DNA of 64,000 bases. Origin: Azolla caroliniana (taxonomy: Eukaryota; Polypodiophyta). Both the position numbers and the translations under genes were made by a program. Location: contig JBHGNT010000005.1 of NCBI GenBank assembly GCA_043228905.1, positions 20,398,001 through 20,462,000 on the forward strand, written 5' to 3'. Of this stretch, positions 56,223-64,000 are shown in pieces. The notes under the pieces were generated by a model. The model was not told where the DNA came from. It was given only the letters and a program-made list of their open reading frames with translations, and did not search any database. Every line of letters begins with the position of its first letter. The first letter of the stretch is position 1.

Positions 56223-56848
56223 TGTCGCGGAAATCCGCGTGTGTCGGATAGGACGGGACCACGGGGGTCTTGGACTAGGGAGTAGGAGGATGGAGAGAAG
56301 CTTGGGAGTTCAACTGAGAAGGAAAAGAAAGATTAAGATTCAAGAGACTAAGATCTAAACAAGATAAGATACATTATGGAAAGCACCACATCAATTACAA
56401 CCGTGGCTGTTTAGGCTGAATGTAAACCCTCTAGATGAAACCCTAACTGAATAGGGGATTTGACCACTCCTTTTTGTAATGACCCCTCACTCCCTTTTAT
56501 AGTAATAAGGGATGAGGCACATTACAAAAAGGAGTGCTCAAATCCCCTTTCTTTCAAAGGAGAGTATTTGACCTCAATCTTAGGAGGTGAGATTGATGGG
56601 TCTTAACTCCCTCTCCTCTCACCGACATACTCAATGCCCACTACTGCCTATACCCATACTTCATGTGCCTCCCTCTAGTCTACAAAGTGCACATCACCTT
56701 TATATCTTTACATCTTACTTTTCCTCCTTACATTTGTCTATTATTCCTATGTTACAATTTTCCTAAGTTCACGTGCAATGTTGCACATATTGTTTTATTC
56801 CTCCCGCTCGGGTTTTCTCACCATGGCCGAAAATCCTCATGACAGCGG
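56219..56848 (-). mobile_element. TG solo LTR inserted in the copia-5 zinc knuckle, with GCGG target duplication
   Basis: The LTR (56223-56844, 622 bp) reads TGTCATGAGGATTTTCGG...ATTTCCGCGACA on the minus strand and contains the shared 'ctccctagtccaagaccccc' block. GCGG flanks it on both sides (56219-56222 and 56845-56848). Counting one GCGG, the interrupted gag frame and the spacing CX2CX4HX4C are exact, which confirms a 4-bp duplication. A reverse TATA-like box is near 56500. It is internally self-similar (accactcctttttgtaatg/cattacaaaaaggagt at about 56463-56545). Confidence 0.9.
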
Positions 56849-56954
56849 AAAGCCGGGGCACTTCCAGAAGAATTGCCGACACTTCCGGAAGGAGAAAGGA
56901 ACTGACAATGCCGACTCAAAGAAGGGCCCAGACCGTAAAGGAATGTCGGCAATC
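56849..56954 (+). pseudogene. Copia-5 gag, second part (zinc knuckle and beyond)
   Basis: It continues KPGHFQKNCRHFRKEKG with the last Cys of the knuckle intact, then DRKGMSAI, and is cut at 56955 by the LTR of copia-6. Confidence 0.8.
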
Positions 56955-57591
56955 TGTTAGAAATATTGAGAATCGATTAGATAGGTATATAGAGTTACAA
57001 CCATAGAGATGGATATATGAAAAGAAAACTTCTATTACATATGAGAGTAGCTCACAATGGTAGTTCACCCATGCGCTCACACCTTGGCGATTAGATGGGA
57101 TTTGGACCAGCTCACTACAAAATTAGTGGGGACTGATGATCAATCCACCACTGTGTAAGACAATGGATTATATTCTCTGTTTGGTCTGAGTGTAACATTA
57201 AATGTGCATGTCAGTTGATAGTAGTGGAGATATCCCTTTTCTATCAACTGACTCGTCATTTAATATGACCCAACTCCCGAGATACAGGATAATGCTAGAT
57301 AGTACTTATCTTTAAGTCAATGGCACATACTTCAAGACTAAGTACATAGTAACTGGCCCACAAAATATTCTAGTTGACTTGATTAGCCAATCCTATTACC
57401 TATGTCGTTCTTTCCTAAATCCATTGTGTCTTACGCATCTGCAGTTTCCTAGATTAACACCTTATCGACCCATAGGGTCGACTTGCACACTAGCCGCTCC
57501 TCATTTGGGGTGCTATCACAAAATGTGCACTCTAAGAGCATATATGGGGATAGATTTACAACTTGGGGCTGATCATTGATTATATTGAACA
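56955..57591 (-). repeat. Copia-6 3' LTR
   Basis: On the minus strand it runs TGTTCAATATAATC...TTTCTAACA (637 bp), preceded by the polypurine stretch TTGAGGGGACG. Its left flank in copia-5 is CAATC; no right copy survives because copia-6 is truncated at the far end. Confidence 0.8.
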
Positions 57592-57606
57592 CGTCCCCTC
57601 AATGGT

Positions 57607-59140
57607 CAACCCATTGAGTTCACTTGGAATAGGGCCAACTTCTAGTCATCGAAGGTGTTGTTGTGGTTGTTCTGCTCCAAGCGCCTTTGTGAAGATATCT
57701 GCAACATTTTCTGATGTCGGACAATACTCAAGCTCCACAGTCTCATCATTTATTAGCTCCCACACATAGTGATATTGAATCTCTATGTCTTTAGTACGTG
57801 CATGAAATATGAGGTTCTTGGCAACGGCCATGCAACTCCGATTGTCACACCTCAATACCATTGCCATCCTTATTGGAACCATCACATCCATAAGGATTCT
57901 TCTTAGCCAAACTACCTCGCATGCCGTTATGCATGCAGCTTTGTATTCTGCCTCCGTTGAAGATAGTGCCAGTGTTGGTTGTTTTTTACTACTCCATGAA
58001 ACAACATCACTATCTCCAGCCCAGTCGGAGTCGCAATATCCATGAAGTTTGTCAATTTTTGGCTTGTAGAAGATTCCATAATTTAAAGTACCCACAATGT
58101 ACTTTAATACATGTAGTACAGCTTTCCAATGAGTCTCCTTCGGCTTGTTGCTAAATCGACTCACCACACCAACTGTAAAACAAATATCTGGCCTAGTGTT
58201 GCATAGGAAAATTAGACTTCCTACTAGTTTTCTATACTTCCTTATGTTAACCATTGGTGACGGGTCTTCTTGGGATAGCTTGCAGTTTGACTCCATTGGA
58301 GTCAACTTTGACTTTGTTGTCCATCATCCCAAAGGTCTTCAAGATCTCTGTTGTGTACTTCCTTTGTGACATGAAGATGCTAACCGAGGTTTGCCAAACC
58401 TCATTTCCAAGGAAGTAGTGTAAAATTCCCAAGTCTATCATTTCAAACTCAATTTTCAAACACTCTTGTGTTTGGCCAATACACTCTTCATGGTCACCAG
58501 TAAGTACTAGATCATCCACGTAAATGATGATGATGACTTGTTTCCCGTCCTACATTTTGACATACATACTTGCATCCAAAGCACATTGCTTAAAGTCGAT
58601 TTATTGTAAGAAGCTGTCTATCCTCTTGTTCCAAGCTCTTGGTGCTTGCTTTAGACCATACAACACCATCTTCATCTTGCAGACTTTGTTTTCTGAATTC
58701 GGCATCTCAAGCCCTGGTGGTTGTGTCACATATACCTCCTCCTTGAGATGCCCATTCAGAAATGCCAATTTGACATCCATTTGATAAATCAGCCATCCTC
58801 TTGAAGTAGCCAATGCTATGACCATTCGAATTGTTGTCATGCAAGCTGTCGGGGCAAATGTTTCTTGTGCATTGAACCCTTCAATTTGGGAGTATCCTTG
58901 CACTACTAGCCTGGCCTTAAATTTCTCCAAAGAACCATAACCTTTATAGTTTACTTCCCACACCCACTTGGTGCCTATCACCTTCCTCTTTGTTGGCCTC
59001 TCTACCAACTCCCATGTGTCATTTTTCAAGATGCTATCGTATTCTGATATCATCACCTCTTTCCACTTCGGGTCGGCCATGGCTTCCTCAATCGAGGTCA
59101 GCTCACTCACTGAGCCTATGATGTCCACCATCAAAGCCAT
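57607..59140 (-). pseudogene. Copia-6 reverse transcriptase and RNase H
   Basis: RT begins EEAMADPKWKEVMISEYDSI and WELVERPTKRKVIGTKWVW (58601-59140), with LIYQMDVKLAFLNGHLKEEVYV and [11 protein letters not shown]. After a stop comes YVDDLVLTGDHEE (near 58510) and LHYFLGNEVW. 57646-58305 has NTRPDICFTVGVVSRF, CDSDWAGDSDVVSWSSKKQ (about 13 residues missing before VVSW), LSSTEAEYKAA and RHARTKDIEIQYH-type motifs. It is a different copia lineage from copia-1 and copia-3. Confidence 0.85.
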
Positions 59141-59674
59141 GTTGACAATGTGGTCAGAGGTTCTCCCTTGCTCCTATATTCTTCTTGATATTCGTAATCC
59201 ATCAGTTGAAGTTTTAGGAAACTCAACTTTAGGAGTACGGTCATTGAAGAGTTGTTGAGCCCACTTAGGTATTTTCTTTACATGTGGCACTGGCATAGGC
59301 TAAACTAGCGAGCCATTACAATCAAAGGGTTTAGCTTCCTTTTCTGGATAGTGGGTTGGGATTGGGGGGAATACTTCTTCAGTTGATGAGATAACTTGAG
59401 AATCATTGTCTGTGGTCGTTCCTCATCGAACACCACATTGCGGGTTGTCAATATCTTTCTTGCCCCTGGATCGTAGAGTCAATAGACCTTTGACTCTTCA
59501 CTATATCAAAGAAAGATACATTTCTTGCTTTTAGCATCCAACTTCTTTCTGCTCACATCTGGAACATGTGCGTAGCACGTATGTTCTAAAGTGCAGCACT
59601 GAAGGTTTCTTGTTTGAATAAGATTCTTGGGGTGTTTTCCCTTGAAGTGCCTTCGTGTAGCTCCAATTGAGGAT
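59141..59674 (-). pseudogene. Copia-6 integrase C-terminus and linker, decayed
   Basis: No long frame. Short parts such as VPKWAQQLFND and FPKTSTDGL around 59190-59280, and a stretch 59480-59640 resembling the integrase C-terminal 'KLDAKSKKCIFL' region, show it once joined integrase to RT. Confidence 0.55.
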
Positions 59675-60568
59675 CTAAACTGATGTATTCACTGCTTTAG
59701 CCCAGAATGGGTCAGGCAACGCTTGTGCCTTCAACATAAACGTAGCCATCTCGACAACTGTTTGGTTTCGACGTTCAACAACGCTATTTTGTTGTGGGGT
59801 ATAGGCAGTTGTAAGTTGGCGCTTAATTCCATGCTCTTTGCAATACTCACAGAATTCTATAGATAAGAATTCCCCACCTCGAGCAAAGTGTAACTCCGTC
59901 ACTAACTTTCCGGACTCCCACTCGACAAACTTATGCCATCTCTTGAAGATTTTAAAAGCTTCAACCTTCTCCCAAAGGAAATAAACCCACATCGTTCTAC
60001 TGAAGTCATCGACTACTAGCATATAGTAGAGAGATCCACCCATTGCAGGAGTCACCATTTTTTCAGAGAGGTCGCTGTGTATTAGCTGTAGAGGAGTCTT
60101 TGTCCGATTTTGACTCTCTTTTGGAATGGCTAATCTTTGATTCTTGCCCATCATACAAACATCACAAACATGACTTAAGTCAGATAGGGTTGCCAACCCA
60201 ACTACAATATTCGACTTCTTCATCTCCTTTGACACAACAACATTGAGATGCCCAAATCTGTCATGCGATTGCTTTGTGTTAGTACTTGTGTTGTGGTCAG
60301 TAGAAATTGTAAACACGCTCAGCTCATAGAGATTGTTGTGCCTTACCCCTATTCCTACAACCTTGCCAACAAAATCTATTATTTCTGCACCCGACTTTTT
60401 GAATCGAACATGAAGACCCTTGTCGGTCAGTGTAGAAATGGACAATAGATTCTTCTTGAGATCTGGCATGTACAACACTTGACAGAGATGCTTTGTCCCA
60501 CCGGTCGTTGCTTTGAGGGAGATGGTTCCGGTTCCTTTGACTGGACATCGAGCATTGTTCCCGACCAC
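59675..60568 (-). pseudogene. Copia-6 integrase with pre-integrase
   Basis: An open stretch of 297 codons: KNLLSISTLTDKGLHVRF, zinc domain HDRFGHLN...CDVC, first Asp in LIHSDLSEKM. The second Asp region reads LHFARGGEFLS, so the Asp is replaced by Ala. The third motif is YTPQQNSVVERRN, with Glu kept. The loss of Asp means no strand transfer. Confidence 0.85.
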
Positions 60569-61222
60569 AACATTGATGGGCTCTTGTAGAGGTGTGCAAG
60601 AGTTGTACTAGTCATGATTTCTGGTCATATGTCAAGATGCTCCACTATCAAAATCAAAGAGTCGTCGACAACTTGAGTGTCAACTGAAGAACACACTTCT
60701 TTAGTTGCGAGCCATAACTCAAGCTCATCTACGACATTGCTGGTGGACTCGGGCTCTCTCCAAGAAGTCTTACTAGAACCATTCTTCTCATCCACCATCT
60801 TCTTCCGACAATCCTTGATTGTGTGGCCCTTCTTGTCACAATAGAAACACAATCCATTGAACTTCTTCTTCTTTGGTATCTTATTCCCATTGTTTGAATT
60901 GAATGCCCCTTTACTCTTAGTCCTAGAGACAAATGCCGAATCTTCCCTTCCTTCTCTTGTCTTCAGCCGAAGCTCCTCTTCAAGCAACATTGCACTTAGT
61001 TCATCAAATTTTAAAGGAGTGGGTCGAACCTGAGTGTTCAATGTTGTCATAATGCTATCATACTTGGAAGGAAGTACTCGAATGCACTGACGAGCTATAT
61101 CCTCTAGAGAGACAACTACTCCAATAGTTGCCAGCTGATCTTGAAGATCCTTAATCCTTTTTACAAAGGATTCTACTTTCGCTCCATTCGTGAGCTTCTT
61201 TGCATCAAGCCATTTTCCACTT
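60569..61222 (-). pseudogene. Copia-6 gag C-terminal half and protease start
   Basis: 60625-61050 encodes MLLEEELRLKTREGR, a basic nucleocapsid and an intact zinc knuckle CFYCDKKGHTIKDC. The protease site DSGAS follows in a shifted frame near 60630, with a TGA just after it. The N-terminal half of gag and the 5' LTR are missing: at about 61222 the sequence passes into the sushi-2 fragment. Confidence 0.8.
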
Positions 61223-62735
61223 GTCCCCAGGCTTGATGCTCACCAAATTGTAGGCGCCCTAAAGGTCGATTTTGGATAAGATATCCCTAGTTCGGTGTTG
61301 ATCGAGGAGCGTTGGAATTAAGGACATGGGGTAACGATTACGCACCGTAGCTTTGTTGAGACCTCGATAATCCACACATAAGCGTAAGGAGCCACCCTTC
61401 ATTTTTACAAATAAGATTGGTGCCCTGACCGGTGATTTGGAGGGTTGAATGAAGTCCTTCGCGAGTTTCTCAGCCAGATATGTGCGGAGAGCCTCAAGTT
61501 CGAGTTCAGATACCCCATAGATAGGACAGAATGGGGGATGCTCGCCAACTTGGAGTTCGATTGGGCAATCGTAGGGGCAATGAGCCGGTCACCGATCGGT
61601 ATTCCGATTTTCGAAGATGTGGGAAAAGTCGCTATATCGGACGGGTACATTGTTGACAAGAACGGTGATGTCCCCCAACACAAGGGCCAATGTAGCAACC
61701 AAACCGGACTCGACCGCGACGGAATCAAGAGAGTGTAGTGACCTAGAAGGAATTGGCATTACTAGAAAAGTGAGGGAGTGGTTACACCAATCCACAGTCG
61801 GATTGTGTGGCTCCAACCAAGATAGCCCCAACACAATCAGATGTCGGAGAGTTGCAATGAGGTAGAACATGAGTTCCTCCTGATGCTCCCCGACTTGAAG
61901 TACCAACGGCATAGTGGCTTCGGTAACCACTTCAACGGATATGGGTTGTGATGTGCGGACGGTGGGGATATTATGTGTGCGGACAAACGATTTATCGATA
62001 AAGAAAGTAGATTCTCCAGAGTCGAGCAAGGCATGAGAATGTATTGAAGTCGAACCAAAACAAAGACTTCCTTGCAAAGAAAACCCCCCTAATGGCAGAA
62101 CGGACTTGTAGGAGCATGGAGAATGTGAGGAACGGGAAGCGTCCAACAGCATGGCTCCTATTGCAGCTAGACTTGGTTGTTTTCCTGTTGTCGAGAAACC
62201 TCCGCAAGACATACACGATGGAATTGGTGCTGCGGACCCCGCACCAGGCAATGGTGGATGACATGGCCGGGGTTGCCACAATAGAGACAGAGTCCATTGT
62301 CCTGACGATGTTGGTGTTGGCTTTTCGTTAGTGGTTGGAATCGAGCATGGTCAATCTCCATCAGGGTATGGAAATCGACCTCCTTCATGGTATGGGTATC
62401 ACTGGGTGGTGGTAAGGTTGGTGTAGGAGACAAGTAGGGCTTGGTGATTGATGCATTTCGGGAAGAAGCCTGAGACACGCGAGTACCCCATCTTCTTGAC
62501 AAAGTTCGAAGAGACGATTGTCACACTGGATAGTTTGGGAGATTACTTGAGACAACAATTTGGGCTCTGGGAAGTTTAAGAGATGAATCTTGATGTCGTT
62601 TCGGAGACCACGACGGAAATGGTCGCATAGGGCTTGGTCATCCCAATTGACATTGCAGACAATTTGACATAGATCGAGGCTGGACACGAGCCTTGTTGGA
62701 AAGAATAAAGCTTTATGGCTAAACCCTAAACCCAT
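61223..62735 (-). pseudogene. Sushi-2: gag end, protease and RT start of a Tf1/sushi-like gypsy element
   Basis: On the minus strand: gag C-terminus (VNWDDQALCDHFRRGL), zinc knuckle CLYCGNPGHVIHHC near 62270, protease HALLDSGESTFFIDKSF near 62030, VLGLSWLEPHNPTVDW, then RT. The RT start has EALRTYLAEKL, FIQPSKSP, ILFVKMKGGSLRLCVDYRGLNK and a GAYNLV block with a stop just before it, ending at about 61223. The block order and the GAYNLVxIKPGD signature are those of sushi/Tf1-type chromoviruses. It is the same family as sushi-1 (45351-46137), with a longer span. Confidence 0.8.
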
Positions 62736-62802
62736 TATATACCTGTATTCGAAAGGGCATCGTCGCCGATTTTGATGAACCCTGGCTACTCCGATTTCCT
62801 AA
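62736..62802. other. Short spacer before the copia-7 LTR
   Basis: 67 bp with no recognisable origin; the right end of sushi-2 is not sharp. Confidence 0.4.
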
Positions 62803-63195
62803 TGTTGAGAATCAAGCTCAACTTGGTCTAGTGTGTGAACTCACCTTAAGAGTGAATAGACACTCCAACAGTCAAGAGTCACCATTATGTCACCACTTTG
62901 TATTCTAGCATTTAGTATGAGTCATAGAATCATATTCTATGACACATAACTTATGAGTTTTCACATTCCCCATGCTCCATGAGTCTTGTAGTTAATGAAG
63001 AGAGAGGGTGACTATATAAAGCACCCTCCTCCCACCTTGTATAATGTTGAGTCTTTCTCCTTTGTTAAAATACTCTTACCTTGCGTATTCTCTGTGTTTT
63101 ATTCCTTGTCTCTCTCAATCTCTCTCTCTCTCTCATACACACACATAACTCATATCTCTTCCGCTTCACAAGAATCCATCTCTTGATTCTTTACA
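62803..63195 (+). repeat. Copia-7 5' LTR
   Basis: TGTTGAGAATCAAGC...GATTCTTTACA, 393 bp, with TATATAAA at 63013-63020 and a (CT)n run at 63118-63140. The 3' LTR lies beyond the window. Confidence 0.9.
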
Positions 63196-63208
63196 TGGTA
63201 TCAGAGCG
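63196..63208 (+). other. Copia-7 primer-binding site
   Basis: TGGTATCAGAGCG directly after the LTR. Confidence 0.95.
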
Positions 63209-63355
63209 AGGTTGGTACCTCGATCTAGCCCATTCGCCTCATCGTGATCGTGTGTTGTGCTCCACGCCGACGACCAAGAACCGGCTCATCGCTATCGTAG
63301 CTTCGCTACATAGCTCGCATTCGAAGAGAGAAGAAGAAGAAGAAGAATCGACATA

Positions 63356-64000
63356 ATGAATACTCAAATGGGGAGCGCTCTCCCTACCGAAAAGTTGGAT
63401 CAAAACAACTTCGCATCTTGGGAGTACAAGATGCACCAATACCTTGTCGGACAAGGCTATTGGAGATACATCAAAAGAGTGCATGAAGACCGACCCGCCG
63501 AAGCGGCTCCCGGATACGCGACATGGGAGCAAGCCGCAAGTCGTGTGATGTATTTCTTGGCAACATGTGTTCACGATCACATGCTCGGCTACATTTGCGA
63601 ACTCAAGACTCCGAAGGAGGCATGGGAAAATCTACGAAAGATTTTCGCGGCGAACACAACCGCAAGAAGGCTTCACCTCCGCCAAGAGTTGAACAACATT
63701 CAACAAAGGGACATGTCCATCACGACATACACCTCGAAGATCAAGGAGCTTTGCGATTCACTCGGCTCAATAAGCGTAAATATTGATGATGATGAGATGG
63801 TTCAAATATGCCTCGGCGGCCTCGCACCACGGTTCGCCGCGATGCGAACCGCCGTTCTAGCACGGGAGAAATCTCCCTCCTTCGAGCTCCAATCAATGCT
63901 ATTGGTCGAAGAAAACCATGTGCATACAAGGAGCAATGAGTCGGAAGGCCACATGATCTACACGCACTCGAACGGAGGAAGAGTACGAAGACGGCCGAGA
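63356..64000 (+). CDS. Copia-7 gag, intact to the window edge (partial, 215 codons)
   Basis: It starts at ATG 63356 (MNTQMGSALPTEKLDQNNF) and has no stop through base 64000. Motifs: FASWEYKMHQYLVGQGYW, PKEAWENLRKIFAANTT, QQRDMSITTYTSKIKELC and DDDEMVQICLGGLAPRF, followed by the start of an Arg-rich nucleocapsid. It is the closest relative of copia-A gag at 5210 and shows that the copia-A stops replaced sense codons. It assembles the virus-like particle in which reverse transcription occurs. It is the only undamaged Ty1/copia gag in the window, which suggests a recent insertion. Confidence 0.9.
   Translation, partial: MNTQMGSALPTEKLDQNNFASWEYKMHQYLVGQGYWRYIKRVHEDRPAEAAPGYATWEQAASRVMYFLATCVHDHMLGYICELKTPKEAWENLRKIFAANTTARRLHLRQELNNIQQRDMSITTYTSKIKELCDSLGSISVNIDDDEMVQICLGGLAPRFAAMRTAVLAREKSPSFELQSMLLVEENHVHTRSNESEGHMIYTHSNGGRVRRRPR

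Overview
This window is nuclear DNA from a vascular plant, most likely a flowering plant. The evidence is a six-exon adenylate kinase gene with plant-type introns, a broken chloroplast-import (TIC20-type) gene, an S-adenosylmethionine synthetase fragment, and about 50 kb of nested LTR retrotransposons whose Ty1/copia members carry the plant primer site TGGTATCAGAGC. I cannot name the species.

Layout. 1-3085 is the adenylate kinase gene, the only host gene that looks functional. 3086-4350 is AT-rich flank with a repetitive, possibly transposon-derived patch. 4351-7232 holds two broken Ty1/copia pieces; the second is cut at 7233 by a gag-only LTR element (TG-1). The 3' LTR of TG-1 dissolves into 1.6 kb of TACA/CA microsatellite (10310-11930). 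12157-12883 is a TIC20-like pseudogene and 13270-13731 a methionine adenosyltransferase remnant, followed by about 1.8 kb with no recognisable content. 15918-27309 is a composite. A minus-strand Ty3/gypsy element (gypsy-1) is split in its protease by a complete gag-only LTR element (TG-2, 19669-23792). It is then followed by a plus-strand fragment of the same gypsy family (gypsy-2), which makes 1.42-kb inverted arms. Gypsy-2 also carries an extra open reading frame after integrase. 28751-34261 is a nearly complete Ty1/copia element (copia-1) with a minisatellite in its LTRs. 34769-39817 is a third gag-only element (TG-3), with a minus-strand LTR chimera inside it. 39818-44128 is a minus-strand copia element (copia-2) inserted in an older relative (copia-4), which itself sits in a Tf1/sushi-like chromovirus gag. 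47872-54050 is a full-length copia element (copia-3) with a perfect 5-bp target duplication (CATTA) and a solo TG LTR inside its 5' LTR. 54118-57591 contains further copia pieces, one with a TG solo LTR inserted in its zinc-knuckle codons. 56955-61222 is a third copia lineage (copia-6) and 61223-62735 a second sushi-like fragment. 62803-64000 is the start of a young copia element (copia-7) whose gag is open to the window edge.

How it fits together. Nothing here forms an operon or pathway; the window records successive insertions. The most distinctive players are the gag-only elements (LTRs 542-1091 bp, a conserved primer-site region and polypurine tract, a repeat-rich protein). They resemble the published TR-GAG class of non-autonomous elements, and they inserted repeatedly into other retrotransposons. 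In the two insertions with unambiguous ends, and in one dated by its empty site, they duplicated 4-bp targets centred on CG. Most pol reading frames are broken; the exceptions are the TG-2 protein (one stop in about 970 codons) and the copia-7 gag.
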